From Dama dama (taxonomy: Eukaryota > Chordata > Mammalia > Artiodactyla > Cervidae), in assembly GCF_033118175.1 (NCBI RefSeq), contig NC_083681.1:11736001-11800000 (forward strand): a DNA stretch of 64,000 bases, given 5' to 3'. Positions 35,502-47,420 of this stretch are shown piece by piece. The notes below the pieces were generated by a model. That model saw only the letters and a program-made list of their open reading frames with translations, did no database searches and was not told the DNA's origin. The position numbers and the translations under genes are program-made. Position 1 is the first letter of the stretch, and the number at the start of each line of letters is the position of its first letter.

Positions 35502-37639
35502 CTTGAGTTAATAGCATATGGATGTGTCTAGTAATATCCTTTCAGATATTGCAATACAATATCTGTTCTCAATTTGGGGGTGTAGTAAAAGTTTTGAGAT
35601 GACTAGAGAACACTATTAGAATATAGAAGAAGATTTAAAATAAAGTAGCCTAAGACATTGTGTCACAAAAATGAAATGAGGACTCGCAAAGAAAGAAATG
35701 AGGACTTGCCCAAATTCCCATGATTTGTGGCAAAGTTGAAAGTAGTACACAGACCTCCTAATTCTAGTCTATGTCCCCAGCCCTGCCATGTGCTATTTTA
35801 CATTCTGAAGGGAATCATTTATGGAAATTCACAGGAATCTTGATTTAAAACAAGGTTCTGACCAAACAATGTAAGTTCACAGAATGGAATCATTTGGGTT
35901 TATTTTTATAATCAGGTCTATTTTGCTGCTATAGAAATAAATCTTGAGGGATGGAATCCAAAACAGATTAGGTTCTTGACAATTTATGCTCCATAATGAG
36001 ATTCTAGTGCATTATTTCCTCCCAATTCATTTGCATTCATTTGCCAGTAACAACTGTTTGCTTCTTAAATACAATATTCCATCATAGTTTGCCATCTTCA
36101 TACTAATCTATTTTTTGGTCTTTATTTCTACTGTTGGCTTTATTCTTCTCTTACATACTTCATTAACATAGCAGACAGAATGTTCTTTCATTTTATCCTC
36201 TTTTATCCCTCATGTCCAATAAGTGGAAAGTCTATTGGATGTATCCATATATTGTTTCTAACCTCCAACCTATTCTTTCCATTCTCAGTTCTACCTATAA
36301 CTATTGATCAATTTCTCATTTGGTAAACCCTGTTATTAAACATCCTCTGTTATTATTAACAAAAACATGACAAAATTTAAAATTTGTAACTATTTCTTAA
36401 GTAAAAATTTCAGAATCATAGATTTAAGGATTAGACGAAAAATTGCTAGCATCTGATCTAGCAAGCCCTTTGATGCTAACATTATCTCTACATAATGATC
36501 ATTTAGTTCACGCTTGGGAACTGACAGACTCTCCTGAGGTACAGTCAATTCTAAATATCACTGAGTAACACTGACTGCTTAGAATGATCTTTTCAGACAA
36601 ATTAGTTTTACTTCTCACTTGACTATATTTTGATTGGTTTTCCTCACTGCATTTCTTTAGAATAAGGGTGAGCTAGTTATATATAACAAACTTTTAGCTA
36701 TTTTAATATAGCAGTTGTTAGTATTAACCTTTAAAAAAATCTATATTTTGAGCTGAGATTCTGGCCTATTTGCCATGTGACAATTCTTTCTTGCTATGGG
36801 AAATAATAAGCTGATACATCTTACCAAGATATTAGCATCCTGAAAATGATACTTACGTATGATACAAAAAAGGGGGAAATAGTTTTTTTTTTTTTTTTTC
36901 CAAAGTCTTCGCATCTCATTTTATTCCATGAACAATTATACTTACTTGTTAGGCAATATACAAAGACAAGCTCTCAATATGCCAAATACAGAAGATAATC
37001 CACAATTGAAAGTCATTACTGTTAATCTGGATATAGTAGGTGCAGATCAAATCAGTCTATAAATTATGACCAGAATCTAGACTCAAAGTTCAATTACCAA
37101 ACAACAAACAAACAAGCAAAAACATTTTGCCTGCCCATCCTAAGACATTTGAATACTGGAGTTCTGAATATTTTACTCATTGGTTTACAAAAATTATTCA
37201 GTAATTAATTCAGGGAAGATATTGCAAGAGGGAAGTCTTCCCTGAATCTAGTCAAAAATTACCTTAAATATTAGCTGAATCTTTTTAATTTAGTTCTCAC
37301 TTCTTTAATCCCTTTTATCTTTTCTCTTATATTATGGTTTCAATTTTTTTCCTCATCACTTTGCTTCCCTCCACTGAACTTATTGTTTATCTAGTTTCCA
37401 TGATACAATCTAGCCTAGAATTGAACATTATACTACAGCCATTATTATTAACAAGTAGATCCAAAAGAGATCTAACCTCTCTCTTATTTTATTTTATTTT
37501 ATTTCTCTCTCTTATTTTAAACACTGTCAATACAGCTGAAGATCACATTAGCTTCTTTTTGGTAAGCATATACCACTGTTGACTTACAATGAAATCCATA
37601 AATAAACACTGAATACTTGTAGATCTAAATCCTTGTTGC
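35502..37639. other. Unassigned AT-rich DNA
   Basis: About 2.1 kb with a poly(T) run at about 36883-36900 and a short (TTTTA)n at about 37487-37505. 36425-36540 may be a very old repeat. No exon is recognised. Confidence 0.45.
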
Positions 37640-37940
37640 TGTCTTCTTTCTTCCAGACTATTGCAATAGTAACCTACTTATTCACCCTGGTTACATTATT
37701 TCCCAAGCTCTAAAATCTATTTTCCATAGGGAACCAAGCACGATCTTTCATGCTTGTAACATGTTATCAAGTTACATCTCTCCTCTGCTTAAAATGTGAT
37801 CAGATCGTTGCCTATCTATTCTACCCTTTATTATTCTTTTTGTTATATACTCTCTTCATTTATTTGGGTTTTCTCTCTTCTTCCATACTTCTTGTTCTTC
37901 AAACATAGTAAGTCTATTTCATCTTGATGGACCAACACTG
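37640..37940 (+). mobile_element. L2 LINE fragment
   Basis: 'ccagactattgcaatagtaa' parallels the L2 'ctggactactgcaatagcct' block. 'caagttacatctctcctctg' parallels 'atcatgtcactcccctgc', and 'cttcttgttcttcaaacat' matches a later L2 block. Confidence 0.75.
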
Positions 37941-38049
37941 CTGCTGAAACACTTTTGCTCAGATATTCACCTGGTTTCCTTTCACATTTATTATTTTCAA
38001 GTGATATGACAAATAAGGGGTTAATATAAAATAATATTTTATATTATTC

Positions 38050-38652
38050 GTGACAAGCCTGGCTAAACATTTATCAATTATGTTCATCCTTTCAAAACAC
38101 TAGTACTTGGTTTCATTGATCTTTTCATTGTTTTTCAGTTCTATTTTATTTATTCTTTGATCTTTATTATTTCCTTCTTTCTGCTGACTTTGGGTTTTGT
38201 GCTTCTTCTTCTAATTCCTTTAGATGATATGTCAGGCTGTTTATTTGAGACTTTTCTTGTTTCTTGATTTAGGCCTGTACTTCTATAAACTTCTCTATTA
38301 GAATTGTTTTTGCTGCATCCTGAAGATTCTAGGAGGCTTCCCACACGGTACAGTGGTAAAGAATCCACCTGCCAATGCACGGGATGCAAGAGATGGTGGT
38401 TGGATTGGGAAGATCCTCTGGAGGAGGAAATGGTAACCCACTCCAACATTTTAGCCTGGGAAATTCCATGGACCCTGGGGGGCTACAGTCCATGGCGCTG
38501 CAACAAGTTGGATATGACTGAACATACAACACAATACAAAGATTTTAGAAAGTTGTATCTCCATTTCCATCATCTCCGTGTATTTTCTTATTTCTTCTTT
38601 GATTTCTTCATTGACCCATTTTTTTTTAATAACATGTTGCTTAGTCTCCACA
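38050..38652 (-). mobile_element. Inverted 5' part of the L1 at 38653-40722
   Basis: Antisense ORF2 sequence from after the endonuclease domain (read on minus, 'gtggagactaagcaacatgt' onward). It abuts the sense L1 at about 38652. It is interrupted by a Bov-tA at 38333-38538. Confidence 0.88.
38333..38538 (+). mobile_element. Bov-tA SINE
   Basis: Sense copy inside L1, flanked by AAGATTCTAG (38323-38332) and AAGATTTTAG (38539-38548). L1 reads through once one duplicate is removed. Confidence 0.93.
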
Positions 38653-39117
38653 TATACTACAAAGCTAAAATAATCAAAGCAATGCTACTAGCTCAATAAT
38701 AGACACATAGATCAATGGAATGATATATAGCCCCTGAAATAAATCCACACATTATGGTTAATTAATTGATGACAAGGGAGGGAAGAAGATGCAATGGAGA
38801 AAAGACAGAATCTTAAATAAGTGATACTGGGAAAACTGGACAGCTACATGTTAAAAAAAATGAGATTAAAATATTTCTGCACATTATATATAAACATAGA
38901 CTCAAAATGGATTAAAGACATAATTGTAATACCTGAAACCACAGAACTCCTAGAAAAGAAAATAGGCAGAAAATTCTCTGACATAAATTATAGCAATATA
39001 CTTTGGATCTGTCTCCTAAGGAAAATTAATAAAAACAAAAATAAAGAAATGGGACCTAATTAAACTGAAAAGATTTTGCACAGCAAAGGAAACCACCAAC
39101 AAAACAAAAGGACAAAC

Positions 39118-39256
39118 GTCTGCTGCTGTCGCTGCTGCTAAGTCGCTTCAGTTGTGTCCGACTCTGTGCGACCCCATAGACGGCAGCCCACCAGGCTCCG
39201 CCGTCCCCGGGATTCTCCAGCCAAGAGGACTGGAGTGGGCTGCCATTGCCTTCTCC
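39118..39256 (-). mobile_element. Bov-tA SINE, 5' truncated
   Basis: Antisense copy starting with the subfamily-specific 'tgctgctgtcgctgctgc' tail and ending at 'ccttctcc'. AAAGGACAAAC (39107-39117) and AAAGGACAGAC (39257-39267) flank it. Confidence 0.92.
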
Positions 39257-39904
39257 AAAGGACAGACTACTGAATGAGAGGAAGCATTTTCAAGGGATAC
39301 AACACATGCGGGGTTAATATCCAAAATATATAAACAGCTCTTACAACTCAATATTGAAAAAAAATGAAAAAACTTGATTAAAAATGGGCAGAGGATTTGA
39401 AATAATGTTTACCAAAGAATATATAGAGGTGGCTAACAGGCATTTGAAAAGATACTCAATGGTGCTAATCATCAGGGAGATGCATTTCAAAACTAAGATG
39501 AGAAATCACCTCATACTTATCAAAATAACAAATGGAAATGGAAATGGCGAAGATATGGAAAAAAGGACACTGCAGGTGGGGATATAAATTGTTACAGTTA
39601 TTGTGGGAGATAGTCTGGGAAATTACTCAAAATACTAAAAGCAGAACTACCATATGATCCAGCAATTCCACTCCTGCGTATATATCTGAAGAAACAAAAA
39701 CACTAAGTTAAAAATATGTATGCACCTCAGTGTTCATAGAAACATCATTTACAATAGTAAAGACATGGAAACAATGTGTCCATCAAAGAAGATGTGGTAT
39801 GTGTATATATACATATATATACACACACAATGGAATATTTTTCAGCTATAAAAAATTACATTCTGCCACTTGCAGTAACTTGGATGGATCTAGAGAGAAT
39901 TATG

Positions 39905-40090
39905 GGCTTCCCTTGTGGCTCAGCTGTTAACAATTCACCTGCAATGTGGGAGACCTGGGTTCAATCCCTAGGTTGTGAAGATCCCCTGGAGAAGGGAAAG
40001 ACTAGCAACTCCAACATTCTGGCCTGGAGAATTCCAAGGACTGTAGAGTCCATGGGGTCACAAAGAGTTGGACACAACTGAGCAACTTTC
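39905..40090 (+). mobile_element. Bov-tA SINE
   Basis: Sense copy with an exact 13-bp duplication AGAGAGAATTATG at 39892-39904 and 40091-40103. The host L1 continues without loss. Confidence 0.96.
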
Positions 40091-40429
40091 AGAGAGAATT
40101 ATGCCAGTGGAATAAGTCAGACAGAGAAAGTCAAATACTGTATATTATTACTTATTTGTGGAATCAAAACAAATTTTAAATGAATATATATAGCAAATCA
40201 GAAATAGATTCACAGATATAAGAGAACAAACTAACAGTTACCAGAGGGTAGAGGGAAGGAAGGGCGGGCAAGATTGGGGCATGGAATTAAGAGACACAAA
40301 CTATGATGTATAAAATAGATAAGCAACAAGGATATATTGTACCACACATGGAAACATGGTCATTACTTTGTAATAACTTTAAATGGAATATACTATATAA
40401 AATATGCATTCACTACATTATAAACCTAA

Positions 40430-40675
40430 ACTTTGGCCACCTGATGTGAAGAATTGATTCATTGGAAAAGATCCTGATGCTGGGGAAGATTGAAGGCAGG
40501 AGTAGAAGGGGACAACAGAGGATGAGATGGCTAGATGAGATGGCATCACTGACTCAATGGACATGAGTTTGGGTGAACTCCGGGAGTTGGCGATGGACAG
40601 GGAGGCCTGGCGAGCTGTGGACCATGGGGTCGCAAAGAGTCAGCTATAACTGAGCAACTGAACTGAACTGAACTG
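40430..40675 (+). mobile_element. BovB LINE 3' end
   Basis: Terminal 245 bp of BovB inserted into the L1 3' UTR. It carries a small local duplication 'gatgagatggctagatgaga' near 40520. Confidence 0.93.
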
Positions 40676-41036
40676 AAACTGCTATAATACTGTAAATCAA
40701 TGATACCTCAATAAAAACATATATCCACACATCAAATGATCAGGTTAGAATCCAAACTGATTCATACCTGTTGGATGTTTTCTAACCAGAAATTAACCAA
40801 AAGCATAGCTTATGCCTCTCTTAACAGAAGAAACAAATCAAAATATTAATTTTTTCCTTTAACTAATTAAAAAATAGGTACCCTTACTTATAGAAAGTAT
40901 TATGCTAGATCTTGTGTATGGAACATCAAATAAAATATATTGCCTCTGTTTTATAGAGAAGATGACCTTATAATTTTTATTTAAACATGTAAAATCACAA
41001 TCACAAAATATGCAAGTACAAAAAGGAAAAGACCAT

Positions 41037-42401
41037 CAGTTCAGTTCAACTCAGTCACTCAGTTCTAACGCTCTTTGCGACCCCAGGAACCACAGTACGC
41101 CAGGCCTCCCTGTCCATCACCAACTGCTGCAGTCCACCCAAACTCATGTCCATCGAGTCGATGATGCCATCCAACCATCTCATCCTCTGTCGTCCACTTC
41201 TCCTCCTGCTCTCAATCTTTCCCAGCATCAGGGTCTTTTCCAACGAGTCAGCTCTTCGCATCAGTGGCCAAAGAATTGGAGTTTCATCTTCAACATCAGT
41301 CCTTCCAATGAATACCCAGGACTGATCTCCTTTAGGATGGACTGGTTGGATCTCCTTGCAGTCTAAGGGACTCTCAAGAGTCTTCCCCAACACCACAGTT
41401 GAAAAGCATCGATTCTTCAGTGCTCAGCTTTCTTTATAGTTCAACTCTCACATCCATACATGACCACTGGAAAAACCATAGTCTTGACTGGATGGACCTT
41501 TGTTGTCAAAGTAATGTCCCTGCTTTTTAATATGTTGTCTAGGTTGGTCATAACTTTCCTTCCAAGGAGTAAGCATCTTTTAATTTCATTGCTGCAGCCA
41601 CCATCTGCAGTGACTTTGAAGCCCAGAAAAATAAAGTCAGCCTCTGTTTCCACTCTTTCCCCATCTATCTGCCATGAAGTGATGGGACCAGATGCCATGA
41701 TCTTAGTTTTTTGAATGTTGAGCTTTAAGCCAACTTTTTCACTCTCTTCCTTCACTTTCATCAAGAGGCTCTTTAGTTCTTCTTTACTTTCTGCCATAAG
41801 GGTGGTGTCATCTATGTATCTTAGGTTATTGATATTTCTCCCAGCCATCTTGATTCTAGCTTGTGCTTCCTCCAGCCAAGCATTTCTCATGATGTACTCT
41901 GCATATAAGTTAAATAAGCAGGGTGACAATATACAGCCTTGACCTACCCCTTTTCCTATTTGGAACCAGTCTGTTGTTTCATGTCCAGTTCTAACTGTTG
42001 CTTCCTGACCTGCATACAGATTTCTCAAGAGGCTGGTCTGGTGGTCTGGTATTGCAGTCTCTTTCAGAATTTTCCACACTTTATTGTGATCCACACTGTC
42101 AAACACCTTGGCATAGTGAATAAAACAGAAATAGATTTTTTTTTTTGGAACTCTCTCGCTTTTTCGATGATCCAGCAGATGTTGGCAATTTGATCTCTGG
42201 TTCCTCTACCTTTTCTAAAACCAGCTTGAACATCTGGAAGTTCACTGTTCACGTATTGCTGAAGCCTGGCTTGGAGAATTTTGAGCATTACTTTACTAGC
42301 GTGTGAGATGAGTGCAATTGTGTGGTAGTTTGAGCATTCTTTACCATTGCCTTTCTTTGGGATTGGAATGAAAACTGACCTTTTCCAGTCCTGTGGCCAC
42401 T
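41037..42401 (-). mobile_element. BovB LINE, 1.36 kb
   Basis: Antisense BovB from the 3' end to 'ttttccagtcctgtggccac' in the RT domain. It is 5' truncated; no target duplication could be seen. Confidence 0.95.
41441..42106 (-). pseudogene. BovB reverse-transcriptase remnant (221 aa)
   Basis: Open from FDSVDHNKVWKILKETAIPD through GVGQGCILSPCLFNLYAEYI to the region after the RT core. The catalytic motif reads YIDD rather than the YADD of the 58248-58937 copy. The upstream RT continues in another frame (42064-42462). Confidence 0.92.
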
Positions 42402-44168
42402 TACAACCAAATTTGTCCCATATCATCACCATCTGGATGGTTCCACCATACTCTAAACCCACAGTCAGTTACGGTCATGCCACAGCCTAGACACCATCAT
42501 AAACAGATCATTAGGAATAGTTAAGTTCTCTGAAAATTTTCAGTGTTAAAACAACACTGAAAATTAAAATGGAAAGCATTTGTTTTCAAATGCTGGATAG
42601 GAAAAATTATTGTATTTGACACTTCTATCAAATAAATATTTCCAAATGTAGAAGCTGACTGAATTTCAAGAAATCTGCAGTGAATTTGATTAGCTGTTAA
42701 AAATAAGATATTCCCAAGAGCCAAAATAAACATAAGACTATATAGCACTTAACCCTTTTTTATTCTCAACAAATAGTCATGCATGTTATATTTTCAGAAT
42801 TTGTATCTTGATAAACCTAAACAATTTATTTTAAATTAAGGAGAACAGAAGTTTTTCCTTGCATTTCTTCTGTATCTCAAGTGTGTCCATCTTGCCTTGG
42901 TACTCAGTGAGTTTAGCTCTCTCTCCATTTTACAGATAGAACTGATTTGTATGTGAAACAAAGAGATACAAACAAGTAGCTGCTTTCTTGTTAACAAAAT
43001 TACTCAAATTACTGCACAGGTGTAGATCCCCTGAATATCATGCTAAGAGGAAGACAATCTCCACCAAAAATAAACATATTTCAGTGTTATATTACCATGG
43101 TAGAAATTTATCTCTGTATAAAAAATGATATTGTGAACAACTGTATACATGTTCCTGTGGGTACTTGATACAATACACATTTTTGATCATTATTTAAAAT
43201 AACAAAGAGAACCAATGTACATGATTAATTTTCTATTAACAAATATTTATCATTGTTGAAATAATAATGCCAGTCCAGTTTAAGAAGCATTAGGTAACTT
43301 TTATGGTACTTTCTAGATTAAAACATACTTTGATGTACATTGCTTTCTCCTTAACCAAAATCAAGTGGAAAATATTTTTAACATAATTTATGTAAGATGA
43401 ATAACATTTACATGACCTCATAAAACAGTTAATTCTCTGCTTAATCTCAAAAATACTGAGAACGTTTATTAATATTTATTCTCATTTCTCGAGGATGCTT
43501 AATCTGGCTTTCTTTCCTTGATGGTTTAATTTTATATCGCCCCTGGAATTACTGACAATTTTAGATAACTTTTAACATTTTCTTTGTCTTTAAGATAAAA
43601 ATAACAAATAAAATTCTCTAAATGAAGAGACAGTTACCCCTCACCTGCCGCCTACCACCTTGCTCACAAGGAGAAATTAAATTGTATTCTGATTAATTAC
43701 ATATCTAATACCACCACTGCACAGCTGATAAGAGTCAGCTTGGTTTCCTGCACTGAGGTAGGCTCTGTTATCATCCTGACTTCCTGGGGGACCAATTCAA
43801 TGTGCACATGCATAATTTCAAAATGATCATAGAGGAGCTATAATCCATTTCTCTTTCTCAACTGCCGTAGGCCAGTCAGAGTTAATATTATCAGGCACCT
43901 GTTTTCGGTAACACTTTTGTTTTCCTATTTCTTTTAAAGTTCTTAGGCAGTACTCACTGACAGTGACAAAGTTCTGTGCTATTTACCACACTGCCAGTAA
44001 GAAAATAAGAGTATTTGTATAACCTTATCAATGACAGACATTCTCTGTTCAATGGTGTATCATCCCTGTGGCAGAAAGAACAGACTGTCACCTTTCCAAT
44101 AAAATGGATTTAACCCAATGGAGGAGAATGGGGTCAAAGTAGAGAAAAAAAAATGTTTTATTTGAGAG
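42402..44168. other. Unassigned AT-rich DNA
   Basis: About 1.8 kb free of recognised interspersed repeats. It contains a small perfect hairpin at 42535-42565. 43640-44060 is somewhat less AT-rich. No exon is recognised. Confidence 0.5.
42535..42565. repeat. Perfect 13-bp inverted repeat
   Basis: AATTTTCAGTGTT, a 5-nt loop, then AACACTGAAAATT. Not part of a recognised transposon. Confidence 0.9.
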
Positions 44169-44236
44169 TTTTTTTTTTAAATTAATTCATTTTTTATTGA
44201 AGGATAATTGCTTTACAGAATTTTGCTGTTTCCTGT
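44169..44236 (-). mobile_element. Very short L1 3' end
   Basis: T-run, 'ttttttattgaaggataatt' and 'gctttacagaattttgctg' match the L1 3' terminus also seen at 48719, then stop. Confidence 0.75.
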
Positions 44237-45654
44237 AGAGAGGTCATTTTTTAAAGCAATACAGCTTATATCAAAAGCATCTGAAAGTAATCCAGGGAAA
44301 GTAACTAGATGTACTTATGTAGAAGGAGGTCAGTGCAGCTTTGAGCAACTGGATTTCCCCTTTTGCCTCACCTTCATATTACCTATCATGTTGAAAGCAT
44401 TGCTATAGGAGGCAGCTTTCTCATTATTCTCCCGCTGGTCATCATATATGTGATGTTGGGCATGTGACAGAACCTCCCTGAGCATCATCCCTATTGAGAG
44501 TGAACAATACTTTACTTGCCCAAGAACAAGGAATTGGACCTCACGATCTCCGAGTTCTTTTTAATTTAAAGATTTGTAAATGAAGTAAGATGAATACAAT
44601 TTTAAATTTAGAAGAGATATAGATATATTTAGCTTTGATAAATAAAATTATATATTAAGTCTATAACTGACAGAAATATATAGACTTTTGATGTTAATGA
44701 ATATATGCTAGTATTGGGGAGTACAAAAACATTTTTCAAAAATCTTCAAACAAAAGAGTGTGTGTTAATGAGTCTGAGAATAGCTGCTTTCAATTAGAAT
44801 TATTCTAATAATACATATTAAAAAATAAATATTTGTATATGACATGTTTTATGTGTACAATCTCCCCTAATCTCAGGGCTCTATCAGACCATTCCATTAC
44901 ATTTCACAGAAAGAAATCTATTTGCAATAAATATCATTGTAATAGATTTCCCCAACTGTTAAACATTTAAAAAGAAATTAAAATAATTGCTAGTCACATT
45001 TAAAAAGGAATGTAGAGATTATAAAATCCATTGAATAGACTATTCCACATAATAGAGCAGAAAAATTAGCCCTTTAGCTTTTGTTGCTATTGTTTATTTC
45101 TTTCAACATGGAGATTTGAATGAAAAGCAATTTACAAGGAACTCTGGAATGTCAGTCAAGTTGCTTGTAAATCTGAAACCTTACCGTCTCCTCCAATCAC
45201 TATCTCTACACATATTTGGAAGATGGTATATCTTTGAAGAAGCACTTTTAGAGAATACAACAACATAGATTTTGGCACAGTGAGGTTGAAATGTTGATGT
45301 TTCTTGTCACATGTATATTCATAGCTAGGATTTAGTAATTAGGATTCTTCCCTCAAATGATTTCACACATTCTATGCTGAAAAGCTTAAATTTTACTGTA
45401 CTTAATTAATTTCATATTGATAAAAATAGTTTGACTGATCTTTGAAGCTTTTTTAAGCTCAGCTAATGAGGTTATTAGATCACAGTGCTTGCACTGTGAC
45501 TGTTTCAGAAATAAAGATACAAAGAAATTCCTTTTTATTTACTGTTGACTAGTACAAGATTATTATTATTTGTATGTTAAAACATTCACAGATATCAATA
45601 AATATGAGGTAGAACTGAAGACTAGGCATGGCTATTTTTACTGTCTTATGCACT
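44237..45654. other. Unassigned AT-rich DNA
   Basis: No recognised repeat or exon. Confidence 0.5.
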
Positions 45655-46110
45655 CTTAAAACGATTTTATTGAGGTATGACTGATATAAAATAAGCTGTA
45701 AATATTTAGTGCATACAAATTGATGAGTATGCAATAAGTATGTACCCATGAAATCACCACCATCTATGCTATAAACATGTCCATCACCTCCAAAAGTTTT
45801 CTCCTGACTTCTTTATATTGTATTATTATTGTTCTTAATGTTGGTGTAACTGTTAGTTATTTTGTGGTAAGAGTACTTAAGATCTATCCTCTTAGCAAAT
45901 TTTTAAAGCATACCACTTATGTGAGTAATCTAAAATCGTGAAAGTTATAGAATCAGAGTAGAATGGTAGTAACCAAGAGCTGGAGAGGGTGGGGGAAACA
46001 AGAAGTGTTGGGCAAAGGGTACAAAGTTTCAACTACACAACATGCATGCTTCTTAGAGATCTACTCTACAGCACAGTGCCTATAGTTAGTGAGACGGTAT
46101 TGAGTATTCT
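45655..46110 (-). mobile_element. Old L1 3' end with 5' inversion
   Basis: 45655-45912 is the antisense old-L1 3' end ('ttttattgaggtatgactga', 'ccatcacctccaaaagtttt', 'gatctatcctcttagcaa'). 45913-46110 is the adjoining upstream 3' UTR part on plus ('gaatggtagtaaccaagagc', 'gcaaagggtacaaagtttca'). The plus part ends where the minus part begins in element order. Confidence 0.8.
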
Positions 46111-46189
46111 TCACAGGATGCTTTGACAGCTACTCTCTTCAAGAGATCAAATCTACTTTTCTACCCCATGAATCTGGTCTTGGCCCATG

Positions 46190-46532
46190 TGATTTGATTC
46201 GGTCAATGAGACATTAGTAAACACAGTGGTTTGAGATATGCTTGCAAATTATACAGTGTCATATAGTCTAGACTACTGAGCGATCAGATGCGTGAGCAGG
46301 TCAACCACACTGCCTTTGCTAGGAGCCAGTCATCTGCAGCATGGCTGAGACCACAAATGACATCATTCAATCCTACTCTTTAGACCGTCTTGGAGACTAC
46401 AGAAATCAGTTGAACCTGCCCAAACCAGAAGAAACATCAAGCTGACTTTCAGAATTGTGAAAAAGAAATTTCTGAAGTTTTTGTGTTGTTATCATTAAGT
46501 TAATAAATTTAAGGGTGGTTTGTTATGGAGTT
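46190..46532 (+). mobile_element. Ancient LTR-like element (MaLR type?)
   Basis: The end 'agaattgtgaaaaagaaat ... gttgttatcattaagttaat ... gggtggtttgttatgg' resembles 'gaatcgtgagcaaataaatg ... ttgttttaagccactaag ... tggtttgttac' of mammalian LTRs. The family name is uncertain. Confidence 0.5.
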
Positions 46533-46535
46533 AAA

Positions 46536-46757
46536 CCTGGAGAAGGGCATGACAACCCACTCCAGTATTCTTTTTTTTTTTTTTTGCGGTGGAACCTAAG
46601 CAGTGAACTTTTATTTTTATTTATTTATTTATTTTTTAATTTTTATTATTATTATTATTTTTTTTTGTCTGGAGAATTCCATGGACAGAGGAGCGTGGCA
46701 GGCTGCAGTCCATAGGGTTGGAAAGAGTCGGACATGCTGAGTGACTAACATTTCCAT
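46536..46757 (+). mobile_element. Bov-tA SINE with internal insertion
   Basis: The SINE reads 'cctggagaagggcatgacaa' to 'ccagtattctt', is broken by about 93 bp, and resumes 'tgtctggagaattccatgga' to the tail. The 5' head is missing. Confidence 0.88.
46572..46664. repeat. T-rich insertion inside the Bov-tA
   Basis: A poly(T) start, a 23-bp non-repetitive core ('gcggtggaacctaagcagtg' onward), then (TTTA)n, (TTA)n and another T-run. It resembles a very short antisense retro-insertion that later expanded. Source unknown. Confidence 0.7.
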
Positions 46758-47239
46758 TTTCAAAGCTAATTAGGGCACTATACAATAAATGCATATTTTA
46801 TATACTATGTGAATTGAATTTCTGTAACCAGCATTTCTCTAGTCTTAAAACACACACACACAAATGTACAGATGTAATTCACTCCTTCCTGAACTTCTCT
46901 TTTCCAAGTTATCTGTCATTTATTCCCTCTTTTTCTTCCTCAGTTCAGCCTCTCAGAAAACAAAAATAATAGTAATTATCTAATTTTCCTCCTGTACAAA
47001 TAATTTCACATCTTGTTATAAGACAGATTATCCCACTACTTTGTTAAAGATAACTTTCATTAGCATTAAAAGAAAACTCACCCTCCATCCATTTCAACCT
47101 ACACCTTCTCTTGCCTCTTTAGTGCATGCTTCTCAGAATTTTTTCCTTGCCTTAGGACTCATCATTATCTACATAACCCTTGGGTGATTACTTTCCTTCC
47201 CAGAGCTTCAGTTTCATCCACACTTAACTTTTAGCTCAG
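46758..47239. other. Unassigned DNA
   Basis: No confident repeat; may contain further decayed L2 leading into the next entry. Confidence 0.4.
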
Positions 47240-47420
47240 TCATCTTTCTTAAACATCTCCATCTGAGTGTGACACAGATACTTGAAGCTCAACACATGCA
47301 TTACTTAGTTCAGTATTTCCTCACTCCAAACTGCACTCCCTTTTTAATTAGTACCCAAGCAAATGTCAGTATCATCTACTCCATAAGCAAACAGAAAAGC
47401 TTAACTATTTCTTCCAATAC
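47240..47420 (+). mobile_element. L2 LINE fragment
   Basis: 'aaacatctccatctgagtgt', 'cttgaagctcaacacatgc' and 'atcatctactccataag' follow the L2 order 'gacatctccacttggatgt', 'cctcaaactcaacatgtcc'. Confidence 0.6.

Larger units (their letters stand above)
38653..40722 (+). mobile_element. L1, sense 3' part
   Basis: Starts in ORF2 at 'tactacaaagctaaaataat' (YYKA region) and runs through the ORF2 C-terminus and 3' UTR to 'gatacctcaataaaaac'. It has three insertions: Bov-tA at 39118-39256, Bov-tA at 39905-40090 and BovB at 40430-40675. Coding is broken. More than 1 kb of ORF2, including the RT core, is absent between this part and the inverted part. Confidence 0.92.

Noticed and set aside
46190..46532. 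Processed pseudogene ending in a poly(A) signal
   Set aside because: The end resembles an LTR (repeat-type 'gggtggtttgttatgg' after an A/T-rich stretch), with no coding homology and no poly(A) tail.
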